Notes: generated by a model from the sequence alone, not told the origin. Counted from the first letter of the stretch, positions 1 through 8,335 are shown. The stretch: 42,426 nucleotides of DNA from CAYJIX01 sp964370375 (GCA_964370375.1 CAYJIX010000015.1:1-42426); one strand, 5' to 3'. Numbers and translations are program-made.

Positions 1-1717
1 GCTCCACGTTTTTAGATTCCGCTAAAAATCCGGTTTCTTCATGCTTGATCATCTCTGGTATGCCACCATTGGCAAAAGCTATGACAGGAGTGCCACACCC
101 TAAGGCCTCGCAAATAACGTTGGGCAAATTGTCCTCTAATGATGGCACAAGCACTGCATCTACAAGGTTATACACGGCTGCCATGTGTTGAGCGTTATCA
201 ACATACCCAAGGTATTGAACGTCAATACCCGTATTCATAAATTCCGGAGTTTCATGGTTACCCAGCATAAATACCGTAATATGTTCTTTAAGCACGCTTT
301 TGCTAAGGGCGTGCAGCAACTGTATCAGATACACAGCGCCTTTTCTTACATTGTTTAAACCTTGCGCTGTAAAAAGCAGGACTAGGGGGTTATCCTTTAT
401 ACCCAATTGCTGACGCAAAAGGCCTCTGTTTAAAGGCTTAAAGACCTCAAAAGGATGTGCATTGGAAATAACATGTACCGGAAAATTTTTGAACAGCGCG
501 CTTTTTTTCGCTTCTTCAGCAAGCCAAGAGCTCGGAGTCACCACATGGATATTGAGCTCTTTATATGTTGCCATGCGCAACCGCCATGTAGCAAAGGCCA
601 AGTCTTTTTCTTGCAAAGACCCAAGCTCAGGGCAAGCGCGGCACACGTTTTCAAACTTGCGACAACCATTGCTATAGTGGCAGCCACCTGTAAAGGGATT
701 CATATCATGCAGGGTCCAAACAATGTTTTTTCCTTTCAAATATTCAACGCATAAGGCAGGATCAAGCATGCCCGCCACCCAATGAAAATGTAAAATATCT
801 GCTTCGTCCAAAAAGGGCACATGCTCCAAAGCAAAGCACTGCCCAAGAATGGAAAAATGCTCTGCCCCTTTTGGCCGTTCTGGATAGTATGATAAGCTTT
901 TTACTAATTTTTTACCATATCCAGAACACCCTTTGCGCGCAGCTAGTGGTTTGCAGTTGTTCCCTAAAACAATGTCCCCTTCCGCAGGATTTGGTTTTGA
1001 AGGTACAACATACACTCTGTCATGAAAAAACTCTTGCTGTGCCACATAGACATGGCTCATTATATCGGCATCGCATAAAGCCTCATGCAGGCGTAAAGCA
1101 GCAATAGCCGCCCCTCCTGAATCACAGGAGGAAAACATTACAATGCGCGGCCCTTGTATGTCTGCCTGTACCGGCTTTACCGCTTCCATGAATATTGCGT
1201 TAGGCTGGCGTGCGTTGCCTTCAAAGGTAGTGTCAAGCCCGTAGCGTGTAATTTCAGGCAACACGCTTTCATTATGCGCCTTTTGCGCTATTTGCGTAAA
1301 ATCATGCTCTTTCAATAAGGCAGTTAAAGATACTGAATCATACGCACATGTATGAACTTCTCCACTTACAAGAAACGACATGTCCAAAGGGGGCAGCTCA
1401 TTGCAGGCCTTGTCAAGGCTTTGTATGCATACGTGTTCATCCTTTTCTATGTCGGACACAACCACGCGTAGCAAACCGCCGGGGCGTAGCACACGATAAC
1501 ATTCCTTGATAAAAAAACCTGCCCATGACTTGGGCAGGTTTTCAAGCACATTTGAATGATAGACCACGTCAAAACTTGCATCCATAAAAGGGATACCTAG
1601 GCGCAAATCATAAGCTATAGCCTTGCCCCCATGACCAACAAAATCGATATTGACCCAATCATCATGGAAAATGTTGCCACATCCTACATTGAGCATCCGT
1701 AACGCGACGTTAGACAT
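1..1717 (-). CDS. Methyltransferase-glycosyltransferase fusion protein (3' end outside window)
   Basis: The frame is open from the ATG at 1717 to the window edge, giving at least 572 residues; an AGAGGG ribosome site lies just upstream. Residues 1-170 look like a class I SAM-dependent methyltransferase (Methyltransf_11 type): a glycine-rich LNVGCG motif near residue 10 and the 'VLRPGG' block near residue 90. From about residue 187 the protein reads as a GT-B glycosyltransferase of family GT4: an N-terminal domain with 'WTLHDMNPFTGGCHYS' and a cysteine cluster (CRKFENVCRACP), then a C-terminal domain with 'NVRKGA' and the nucleotide-sugar binding stretch 'EALGCGTPVIAFANGGIPE'. Such fusions occur in surface polysaccharide or glycan clusters, so a role in O-antigen, capsule or protein glycosylation is inferred. 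The acceptor and sugar donor cannot be read from the sequence. The C-terminus is missing. Confidence 0.85.
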   Translation of the reverse strand, partial: MSNVALRMLNVGCGNIFHDDWVNIDFVGHGGKAIAYDLRLGIPFMDASFDVVYHSNVLENLPKSWAGFFIKECYRVLRPGGLLRVVVSDIEKDEHVCIQSLDKACNELPPLDMSFLVSGEVHTCAYDSVSLTALLKEHDFTQIAQKAHNESVLPEITRYGLDTTFEGNARQPNAIFMEAVKPVQADIQGPRIVMFSSCDSGGAAIAALRLHEALCDADIMSHVYVAQQEFFHDRVYVVPSKPNPAEGDIVLGNNCKPLAARKGCSGYGKKLVKSLSYYPERPKGAEHFSILGQCFALEHVPFLDEADILHFHWVAGMLDPALCVEYLKGKNIVWTLHDMNPFTGGCHYSNGCRKFENVCRACPELGSLQEKDLAFATWRLRMATYKELNIHVVTPSSWLAEEAKKSALFKNFPVHVISNAHPFEVFKPLNRGLLRQQLGIKDNPLVLLFTAQGLNNVRKGAVYLIQLLHALSKSVLKEHITVFMLGNHETPEFMNTGIDVQYLGYVDNAQHMAAVYNLVDAVLVPSLEDNLPNVICEALGCGTPVIAFANGGIPEMIKHEETGFLAESKNVE

Positions 1718-1817
1718 AGTTCCCTCTAAGCGTAACAAAAAATACCACTAAATATATAACTATCACAAATACATCAAAAAGTCTAGAAACGTTCCCGCCG
1801 CCCCTTAAAAGCAGCAC

Positions 1818-1845
1818 GCCCCCTGCATAATACTATGCAAGGGGC
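1818..1845. repeat. Hairpin, 12-bp stem, between the fusion gene and the exported protein gene
   Basis: GCCCCCTGCATA (1818-1829) faces TATGCAAGGGGC (1834-1845) across a 4-base loop, with one mismatch. It lies downstream of the leftward gene at 1939. A short T stretch follows on the minus strand only after several bases, so it is a possible but atypical terminator. Confidence 0.5.
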
Positions 1846-1938
1846 ATGAACGAATGAGCAAGGCAGCAGACAAAACACACTAAAAAAAATATGTTTATGC
1901 CCTCACCATCCTGTCACAATAAAGAGGCTTTAGCACCT

Positions 1939-2397
1939 TTACAGCGGCACGCCGTCTTGTCCTGGTGCGGAGTCGGGCGTTGCAGAGTCCTTACCAAAGC
2001 CTTTTAACGCATCATCAAGGAATTTTGGAAGCTGCTCAGAAAGAACCTCTCCTAACTTGCTACCAAGGTCCACTCCTTCTTTTTTGGCAGAATCAAAAGC
2101 GGAAAGCAATTTTTCTTGCATACTTGGCTTGCTTGCCGCTTGGTAAAAAACATCTGCCACTTTGCCAATATGCGCTTCTATATCGACAAGCTCTGCCACG
2201 GTGATTTTGCCATCTTCCATGGCTTTATCGATCTGGGGCATGAGCTTTTCTTTAAAAAGCGTATTGTCGATTTCGCGCCAATAGAGCAAGGCGGAATATT
2301 GAGTGGGGCTTATTTCTTCATTGTCTGATCCACCCCAAGTCGCCCCCATGAGCAAGCAAGAAAACATCACGATGCCACAAAAAAACAGTATCCGCAT
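1939..2397 (-). CDS. Small exported protein of unknown function
   Basis: I do not recognise a family. The 152-residue product starts with a short positively charged end and a hydrophobic stretch (residues 4-19), a likely Sec signal peptide; a lipobox is not convincing although one cysteine sits at residue 14. The rest is polar, charged and probably helical, ending in an acidic, proline-containing tail. A good ribosome site (AAAGGACGACAAC before the ATG) supports the start. It is followed downstream by a hairpin at 1818-1845 and preceded by glmS, which ends 52 bases upstream, so it may be co-transcribed with glmS. A periplasmic location is inferred. Confidence 0.7.
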   Translation of the reverse strand: MRILFFCGIVMFSCLLMGATWGGSDNEEISPTQYSALLYWREIDNTLFKEKLMPQIDKAMEDGKITVAELVDIEAHIGKVADVFYQAASKPSMQEKLLSAFDSAKKEGVDLGSKLGEVLSEQLPKFLDDALKGFGKDSATPDSAPGQDGVPL

Positions 2398-2449
2398 GTT
2401 GTCGTCCTTTTTTCTATATGGTTTATGTTGCTAAACAAGCACAGCCTTA

Positions 2450-4273
2450 TTATTCCACAGTCACGCTTTTGGCTAAGTTTCGTGGTTGATCCACATCTTT
2501 GCCCAAAAAATCCGCCGTTTCATAGCTAAAAAGCTGCATGGCGGTAAGAGCCAAAAATCCGCCAAAGGGGCCCCATACACGCGGCAAAATCCAAGGATGA
2601 TCCACCTTTAAAGGGTTTTCAGGATTCATGAGCGCTATAATGGGACCGTTTCTTGACTGTACCTCTGCGATGTTGGACTTTGTCTTGCTATAAAGCCCGT
2701 CATCAAGGGCTATGGCAAAAGTTGGAAAGCTTTGATCAATAAGGGCAATGGGCCCGTGCTTCATTTCTCCAAAGGCATACCCTTCTGCGTGAATATAGGA
2801 CAGTTCTTTGAGCTTTAACGCCCCTTCAAGCGCAAGGGGATAGGCGTGACCACGTCCAAGAAAAAAGAAGCTTTGGGTTGCAGAAAATTTTTGGGCAAGC
2901 TCTTTTGCCTTATCGCGCAGTTTTGGCAAAAATTCCTCCAAAAGAGCAGGAAGACTTTGCAAGGTTTCAAGGGCTTTTTTACGAATGGCTGGGTCAAGGG
3001 TTCCTTTGCGTTCTCCATAATATAAAGCCATCAATGCTAACATAACCATCTGGCTGCACATGGCCTTGGTTGAAGCCACGCTGATTTCAGGCCCTGCTTG
3101 TGTGTACAAGACAACATCAGCTTCGCGCGTGATGCTTGAACCTACCACATTACACAAACCGGCCACGGTGCCACTTTGCCCCTTGCATTTACGCATGGCT
3201 GCAAGGGTGTCTGCTGTTTCGCCAGACTGACTGATGACAAGCACCATGTCTTTATTGTTCAAAATGACATCACGATAACGAAATTCTGAAGCTATTTCAG
3301 GGCTTACAGGAATACCTGCCCATGATTCAAACAGGTGCCGCCCCCACATGCCGGCATGCAAGGATGTACCGCAGGCCACCAGCTGGATACGCTCAGGAAT
3401 GGGCAAATCATCCAATTCCGGCAGCTCCACCTTGCCTGTTGTAGTGTTGATGCGCCCTGTTAAACAATCTGTGATAACTTTGGGCTGTTCGGTGATTTCT
3501 TTAAGCATGTAATGTTTAAAGCCACCTTTTTGCGCAGACTGCATATCCCATTTTATGTGGTGTATCTTTTTTTCTTTTGGCAAGCCGTTTGCACAATCAA
3601 ACACTTCAAAGCTATTTGCATCAAGCCGTACAGCTTCTCCGTCATCAAGAAAAACCACATCTCGCGTATAGGACAAAAAGGCAGGAATATCAGAGGCAAC
3701 AAAGTTTTCCCCAACGCCTACCCCCAGCAAAAGAGGAGCAGACATGCGTGCTGCATATATGGTGTTTGGCTCTTCAGGGCTGATTATGGCGACAGCATAG
3801 GCACCTTGGGCATGGCGTAGGGCAGCCAGAAAAGCTGCAAACATCGTAGGGCTTGTCGCACGCTTGTCTGCAATAAGATGTGCCAGAACTTCGGTATCTG
3901 TATCAGAGGAAAAAACGTACCCCTTTTGCGCAAGTTCTGCTTTTATTTCTTGATAATTCTCAATGATTCCGTTGTGAACAATGCTTAAAAGCCCGGCACC
4001 GCCAATATGTGGATGTGCATTGCGTTCTTCCGGCACGCCATGGGTTGCCCAGCGTGTATGGCCCATGCTTACGGTTGCCATCATGTTGGGTTGGCTTGCC
4101 AGCTTTTCTTCAAGGTTGCAAAGCTTGCCTTCAGAGCGAACGGTTTGCAACACGCCGCCTTGTGTAAAAGCAATGCCTGCTGAATCATAGCCTCGATATT
4201 CAAGGCGGTGGAGGCCCTCAATAACAATCGGAACCGCCGGGCGGTGCCCTGCATATCCAATGATTCCACACAT
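2450..4273 (-). CDS. glmS: Glutamine-fructose-6-phosphate aminotransferase (isomerizing)
   Basis: GlmS makes glucosamine-6-phosphate from fructose-6-phosphate and glutamine, the first step toward UDP-GlcNAc for peptidoglycan and lipopolysaccharide. The start is the ATG at 4273, not an upstream in-frame ATG at 4438. From 4273 the protein begins Met-Cys-Gly-Ile-Ile-Gly, exposing the N-terminal nucleophile cysteine once Met is removed, and an AGGA site sits just upstream. The result is 607 residues, the normal family length. Residues 1-220 form the class II glutamine amidotransferase domain ('GHTRWATHG', 'HNGIIENY'). Two SIS sugar-isomerase domains follow ('SQSGETADT', 'LGRGHAYPLALEGALKLKE'), and the canonical end is 'NLAKSVTVE'. 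The gene lies 28 bases downstream of a TPR-protein gene on the same strand. No glmS ribozyme is expected in this lineage and none was seen. Confidence 0.97.
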   Translation of the reverse strand: MCGIIGYAGHRPAVPIVIEGLHRLEYRGYDSAGIAFTQGGVLQTVRSEGKLCNLEEKLASQPNMMATVSMGHTRWATHGVPEERNAHPHIGGAGLLSIVHNGIIENYQEIKAELAQKGYVFSSDTDTEVLAHLIADKRATSPTMFAAFLAALRHAQGAYAVAIISPEEPNTIYAARMSAPLLLGVGVGENFVASDIPAFLSYTRDVVFLDDGEAVRLDANSFEVFDCANGLPKEKKIHHIKWDMQSAQKGGFKHYMLKEITEQPKVITDCLTGRINTTTGKVELPELDDLPIPERIQLVACGTSLHAGMWGRHLFESWAGIPVSPEIASEFRYRDVILNNKDMVLVISQSGETADTLAAMRKCKGQSGTVAGLCNVVGSSITREADVVLYTQAGPEISVASTKAMCSQMVMLALMALYYGERKGTLDPAIRKKALETLQSLPALLEEFLPKLRDKAKELAQKFSATQSFFFLGRGHAYPLALEGALKLKELSYIHAEGYAFGEMKHGPIALIDQSFPTFAIALDDGLYSKTKSNIAEVQSRNGPIIALMNPENPLKVDHPWILPRVWGPFGGFLALTAMQLFSYETADFLGKDVDQPRNLAKSVTVE

Positions 4274-4301
4274 GATGCTGTCCTTTATCCTACTGGCCGG
4301 G

Positions 4302-4919
4302 CTATATGCCAAGCTCGTTACGATACTTTTCTGAAATTTCGTAGCCACACGCCAAGGCTTGCTTGGCTGCATCCACAGCTTCGTCACGGCGATCAAGAGC
4401 CAAGAACGCAAGGGAAAGGTTGTTCCAAGCAGGGCCAAAACCCGGATAAGCTTTCACAGCTTTTTGGCTTATGGCAAGGCTTTCTTCGTACGCTCCTTGC
4501 ATATAATAGGCAGAACCTAGGGTTGCCATGGCTTGTACAAAATCAGGATCCCATTTCAACGCTTTTTGCAAGGCTGTTACAGCCTTGTCAGGTTCGCCCT
4601 TTTGCAGATGCACAAAGCCGATATTGCTCCATGGTACAGGAAATTTTGCGCGACAATTGGCAGCTTCTTGATTGTACCGCAAACATCCTTCAAGGTCGTC
4701 GCGCTGCAAACAAAGCCCTCCAAGCTGTACATAAGCTTCTGCAAGGCGTGGTGAATTGCGAACAGCACTTAAAAAAGCCTCTTCTGCGGCGACAAAATCA
4801 TGCTTGCTTAAAAGGGCCACACCTAAATTGTAGTAATGGTTGGCGCATTGTTCGTTTTTTTCAATTTCGGCCTGAAGGTCGGCAATATACTCATCCAAAT
4901 TGTCATAACTAGCTTTCAT
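4302..4919 (-). CDS. Tetratricopeptide-repeat protein
   Basis: This 205-residue soluble protein consists almost entirely of about five TPR units of 34 residues. Examples of the signature are 'HYYNLGVALLSKHDFVAAEEAF', 'PWSNIGFVHLQKGEPDKAVTAL' and 'AWNNLSLAFLALDRRDEAVDAA'. No signal peptide or membrane segment is visible. Such proteins are protein-interaction scaffolds; the partner cannot be predicted. The start ATG overlaps the stop of the upstream gene in an ATGA arrangement (4916-4919), which implies translational coupling to the unknown protein at 4916-5350. glmS follows 28 bases downstream, so the three genes are probably one transcript. Confidence 0.88.
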   Translation of the reverse strand: MKASYDNLDEYIADLQAEIEKNEQCANHYYNLGVALLSKHDFVAAEEAFLSAVRNSPRLAEAYVQLGGLCLQRDDLEGCLRYNQEAANCRAKFPVPWSNIGFVHLQKGEPDKAVTALQKALKWDPDFVQAMATLGSAYYMQGAYEESLAISQKAVKAYPGFGPAWNNLSLAFLALDRRDEAVDAAKQALACGYEISEKYRNELGI

Positions 4920-5350
4920 AAATCCACCTTTTCACGCTGGAGTAATTCATTGTACCATAAACAAAAGGCAAACGCTCCCAAGGCTTTATCATCCTTGTTG
5001 ATGATACCAAGGGCACTTTCAAGTGCGCCTTGGCGGAACTCATTGGACACATTCCCAACCTGAGTGGATTGCAAAAACTCTGTAATAAGCTCTTTGGTTG
5101 TTCTTTGTGTCACATCTTTACGGATATCAAGAGGATCATTGGGCTTTTGGAACGGATCCCACACATCATATCCTATTTTATCAATAAATTTGCGACGCCT
5201 TGGGTTCATGCGCTCATAAATGATCCGTTTTTGTTCTTCCTCTTCAGGGGTCAAGCTCCTTGGTACTCCATCTCGAAAAAGTACGGCGGGTATCAAGCTG
5301 TGGCTCCTTGTTAAGATGATTAAAGCAATGGAATTGGTGCTAAAAAACAT
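4916..5350 (-). CDS. Conserved-looking protein of unknown function
   Basis: I do not recognise a named domain. The product has up to 144 residues. The central part is strongly charged ('MNPRRRKFIDKIGYDVWDP' followed by 'FQKPNDPLDIR' and 'TTKEL') and the last 50 residues are probably helical. I recall similar sequences in Desulfovibrio but cannot name them. The start is uncertain: the first ~27 residues are hydrophobic and not obviously part of the fold. A TTG at the Leu of 'SLTPEEEE', with GGAG 11 bases upstream, or the Met of 'ERMNPRRR', are alternatives that would give shorter proteins. The stop overlaps the start of the TPR gene (ATGA), so the two are translationally coupled. Confidence 0.7.
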   Translation of the reverse strand: MFFSTNSIALIILTRSHSLIPAVLFRDGVPRSLTPEEEEQKRIIYERMNPRRRKFIDKIGYDVWDPFQKPNDPLDIRKDVTQRTTKELITEFLQSTQVGNVSNEFRQGALESALGIINKDDKALGAFAFCLWYNELLQREKVDL

Positions 5351-5423
5351 ACTTTCATGTGTTTTTCAATAAAGGCACGCTCTTTTCAAATTCCCTTCCG
5401 GGGCGCCAGGAACACGTTCCGGT

Positions 5424-6125
5424 TTATTTTTTGGCATTGTCTTTTTTCGACTCAATTCCTAGATACGCTGCGTCATAATTGGTCAAAAGTGCCATGGATA
5501 ATGGTACGTACACCTTGTGCAACTCTTTATAGCGAGAGCCGACACCTTGTTGCAAATCAAGGCTCAAGGCATCGAGTTTATCCTGAATTTTTTCAATATA
5601 CACAGACGGATACTGTATCCCCTTATCAAAGCGTGACATGCCACAAACATGGCTTTTTCCGCCAATAGCCTGCGGTATTCCATAGAGCCTGCATGTTATC
5701 GGGCGGTATTCATACAATATGCAGGCATTGTCTTGTGTCAATAAGGGACAACGAACGCGCTCTTTGCCAGCTTTTTGCATGACACTGTCAACAGCGCCTT
5801 CAATGGCTTGCTCGTCTTGAACAGCGCGAAGGTCTTTAAAATATTGGCGTTTTAATTTTGTGAGCTGCCTGTCTGTGTCAGCAGCCATGCTCAAGATATG
5901 TGACCGTTCAGGGCCAAAGTCAAACGCCCTTTCAAAGCGGTGGTTTATATAAGTAGCCTCAATAAGGGACACGTCAAAAAGCGCATGGCAGCAATCATCA
6001 CAACCCTTTGAGCAGGTAACGCAATCAGGATATTGCTTGTTTACGCGCTGAAAAACCGTATCAACGTCAGCAACGATTGCCTCGTAGGCTTCAAACCAAT
6101 AGGAAAGATCTACTTTTTTGGACAT
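5424..6125 (-). CDS. YkgJ-family cysteine-cluster protein
   Basis: The 233-residue protein carries the YkgJ/CxxCxxxCC signature (PF03692): cysteines at residues 35, 38, 42, 45 and 46 ('CVTCSKGCDDCC'). A second group follows ('CPLLTQDNACILYEYRPITCRLYG') with the typical R-P-x-x-C-R. Members are thought to bind zinc or an iron-sulfur cluster; the function is not established, and some are linked to metal or flagellin modification. No signal peptide is present, so it should be cytoplasmic. The ribosome site is weak. It stands alone between the unknown protein gene (74 bases downstream) and the ferredoxin gene, separated from the latter by a 275-base stretch holding a long hairpin. Confidence 0.85.
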   Translation of the reverse strand: MSKKVDLSYWFEAYEAIVADVDTVFQRVNKQYPDCVTCSKGCDDCCHALFDVSLIEATYINHRFERAFDFGPERSHILSMAADTDRQLTKLKRQYFKDLRAVQDEQAIEGAVDSVMQKAGKERVRCPLLTQDNACILYEYRPITCRLYGIPQAIGGKSHVCGMSRFDKGIQYPSVYIEKIQDKLDALSLDLQQGVGSRYKELHKVYVPLSMALLTNYDAAYLGIESKKDNAKK

Positions 6126-6192
6126 AGGTAATCTCAGATTGGAGCACGTTTTGTGCTATATACGCACAGTACATAAGCAGGAGAGGGAGGAC

Positions 6193-6244
6193 GCTCGTTT
6201 CTGCCCTTGGCCCGAACGCATCAATACCAAGGTCAGAAACGAGC
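6193..6244. repeat. Long imperfect hairpin (17 paired bases)
   Basis: GCTCGTTTCTG (6193-6203) pairs with CAGAAACGAGC (6234-6244). An inner CCTTGG (6205-6210) pairs with CCAAGG (6227-6232), leaving one mismatch and a 16-base loop. On the + strand it is followed by AAGATTTTT, which would suit a terminator for a rightward RNA; no rightward gene precedes it. A second weak AT-rich stem (6248-6275) follows. Confidence 0.6.
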
Positions 6245-6399
6245 AAGATTTTTAACAAAACAAAGCGTTAAAAATCATTCTGAATTAGGATTCTCTTTGT
6301 ATACAAGATTTTGTCAAACCGCTTAAACGCTTTTACAGCGGTAGGCCAGATCGTTTCCACACAAACGGCTAATACATGATACAAAGAGTGTTTTTACGA

Positions 6400-6588
6400 T
6401 TAATTTTCTTCAACAGTAATAGCGTTGAATTCGCAAACTTCTACGCACGATTCACAGCCAAGGCATTCCTCGGCGTTTTCGGGCACAGATTTACCGTCTT
6501 GCATTTCAAACACTTCAACAGGGCAAACATCCACACATTCGCCACAACCGGTACACTTGTCAGCGTCAACAGTTACATTCCAAGCCAT
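6400..6588 (-). CDS. 2[4Fe-4S] ferredoxin
   Basis: A 62-residue electron carrier of the bacterial ferredoxin family. Cysteines 12, 15, 18 and 22 (CTGCGECVDVCP) and 42, 45, 48 and 52 (CLGCESCVEVC) complete two Cx2Cx2Cx3C sets, so both clusters should be [4Fe-4S]. The sequence closely resembles small ferredoxins of Desulfovibrio, where they serve pyruvate:ferredoxin oxidoreductase and other low-potential enzymes. The ATG at 6588 is chosen over an in-frame ATG at 6612 because GGAGG lies six bases upstream and the N-terminus 'MAWNVTVDADKC' is the family form. It is monocistronic, with its own 313-base upstream region. Confidence 0.95.
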   Translation of the reverse strand: MAWNVTVDADKCTGCGECVDVCPVEVFEMQDGKSVPENAEECLGCESCVEVCEFNAITVEEN

Positions 6589-6901
6589 TTTGATCCTCCA
6601 TTTTTTGAGCACAGGCTCGTTGTTTTTATCGCTAAACTTGGCTTAGCTTTGCCAAGGGTTATCTGTCAAGGCCAAAACATTGTTTTTTTGCTATTAATGG
6701 GCTCCTCAAAAAGCGCAATCGAGTTGCTCTATAGATACCCGCAACACCTGTTCCTTGTGTACGGCTTCGCCGCCCTTTGGGTAGGTATGATTCCTCAAAA
6801 AAACAAATATTTATAGCGCCTTACACCTTTTAAACAGCTGTAATAAAATGATAAAACATGCTTTTTATCAAGCTGTTTTAAACAGCCTTTTCAACAGCTT
6901 G
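6589..6901 (-). promoter_or_regulatory. Ferredoxin leader and thrC downstream region (gene-free, 313 bases)
   Basis: Upstream of the ferredoxin gene a TTGACA element is visible on the minus strand (6669-6664). Just downstream of it is the palindrome CTTGGC-TTAGCTTT-GCCAAG (6637-6656), a possible operator or leader hairpin; no good -10 was found. The high-coordinate end, just after thrC, holds a palindrome TGATAAAA-N6-TTTTATCA (6849-6870) and several AAACAGC/GCTGTTT repeats, probably the thrC terminator. Confidence 0.4.
6849..6870 (-). terminator. Possible thrC terminator
   Basis: On the minus strand, about 30 bases past the thrC stop, TGATAAAA and TTTTATCA form an 8-bp stem around a 6-base loop, followed by ATTTTATT. 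The stem is AT-rich and weak. An adjacent GCTGTTT/AAACAGC palindrome may strengthen it. Confidence 0.4.
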
Positions 6902-8335
6902 TTAGCTTTGTGGTTGAAGATTAAGAATCTCTGCCACTGTTTGTGCAGCCACTTTTGTAAAGTCACCCTTTGCTGCCTCTTTTTCTTGTTCAGATAAAAT
7001 AAGGCGCGGTTTATTGGCTTTGGACATATCAGGGTCTATAGTATAAGCTTTGGGGAAATTATTTGTAAAATACATATTAGTAAAGCCTGAAAACTTTAGG
7101 CTGTGTGCCGTTGCATCAAGGACAGAGTAGCGTGTTGTATCTACAAGCTGAAGCTCTTTAGCACGTAAAAGGCCTGCCAAACATTCGCCGCCTTGGGTGC
7201 AGGCTATGTGTCCGTGACGATTGGCCTCAATTGTTGCATCCATAATGGCTTGTTCTGAGACTTGTACCACATTGAACATGCCGCCTTCAGCTTCGTATAT
7301 ATCCACAAGGCTTTGTACCCGCGGGAAAGAAACTGGATTTCCAATCATGGCAGCCTGGGCCACGCTTGGCTGAACCGTCACAGGCGTATATGCGCGTGAA
7401 CCTTTGGGCTGGCTATAGTAGCGCCATACAGGGTCTGCATGTTCTGATTGTACGCCAAACAAGTGAGGCAACACCGAAAGAACACCCAAGCGTTTAAGCT
7501 TAATAAGACCCGACATGATTGCCGTTATATTTCCGGCGTTGCCAACGGGCACAAACATATTGATGTTTTCAAGGTTCCATCCAAAATGCTGTGCTGTTTC
7601 ATAGGCATAGGATTCTTGGCCTAAAATGCGCCAGCTATTTTTTGAATTGAGCAAAGCCACGCGATAATTTTCGGCCAAAAACTCCACAACCTTCATGCAA
7701 TCGTCAAAAACACCCGGAATTTCTAGGACTGTTGCACCGTTGCCAAGAGGCTGTGAAAGCTGCTCCGGTGTAACCTTACCGTGCGGCAATAAGACAACAG
7801 TCTTGATTGGATCCCCTACATAGGCACCATACATAGCTGCTGCTGCAGATGTATCACCGGTAGAAGCGCAAACGGTGAGTATGTTTTTCCAATCATGACG
7901 TCGTACAAGGGATTTTAGATAGCTATAAGCGCAAGCCATGCCCCTGTCTTTAAAAGAGGCGCTGGGGTTTTGCCCGTCGTTTTTAAAGGCAAAACGTACA
8001 TCAAAACGCTTTTGAAGTGCGGCTGCTCCACCCACTATCGGAGTGTGTCCCTCGCCAAGCCAAACAATATCTTCCGGCTCCAAAATTGGTGCCATAAGTT
8101 CATAATAACGAAATATCCCTTTTAGCGGCGTGTCTTTTGTTGCGCAACGCTCGTCAAACACCTTTTGCCAATAGGCGCCGTCGCCTTGCTTTTGAAGGCT
8201 ATCAAAGCTTGTGTCTGTCAATAAAAAAACGCCGCCACATGTGGGACAGGTGTATAGCAACTGTTCTACATCAAAAACAGAACGACAACCAAGACATTGA
8301 TATTGCATGGCCCCACGATAGACTGGAAACGACAT
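6902..8335 (-). CDS. thrC: Threonine synthase
   Basis: ThrC is the PLP enzyme converting O-phosphohomoserine to threonine. The 477-residue protein has the fold-type II PLP signature 'NPSASFKDRGM' with Lys129 as the Schiff-base lysine. It begins with a small zinc-ribbon-like module (Cys14, 17, 30 and 33: CxxC...CxxC) that many bacterial ThrC proteins lack; I take it as a family variant. The ATG at 8335 is preferred over the upstream in-frame ATG at 8380 because AAGGAG lies five bases before it. The gene is 99 bases downstream of the lipoprotein gene and probably belongs to the gyrase transcript or has its own promoter in that gap. Confidence 0.95.
   Translation of the reverse strand: MSFPVYRGAMQYQCLGCRSVFDVEQLLYTCPTCGGVFLLTDTSFDSLQKQGDGAYWQKVFDERCATKDTPLKGIFRYYELMAPILEPEDIVWLGEGHTPIVGGAAALQKRFDVRFAFKNDGQNPSASFKDRGMACAYSYLKSLVRRHDWKNILTVCASTGDTSAAAAMYGAYVGDPIKTVVLLPHGKVTPEQLSQPLGNGATVLEIPGVFDDCMKVVEFLAENYRVALLNSKNSWRILGQESYAYETAQHFGWNLENINMFVPVGNAGNITAIMSGLIKLKRLGVLSVLPHLFGVQSEHADPVWRYYSQPKGSRAYTPVTVQPSVAQAAMIGNPVSFPRVQSLVDIYEAEGGMFNVVQVSEQAIMDATIEANRHGHIACTQGGECLAGLLRAKELQLVDTTRYSVLDATAHSLKFSGFTNMYFTNNFPKAYTIDPDMSKANKPRLILSEQEKEAAKGDFTKVAAQTVAEILNLQPQS

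Noticed and set aside
4274..4438. N-terminal extension of GlmS
   Set aside because: GlmS needs Cys directly after the initiator Met; the extension also overlaps the TPR gene.
4208..4912. 234-residue open frame on the + strand
   Set aside because: Antisense to the TPR gene and the start of glmS, which have clear family matches.
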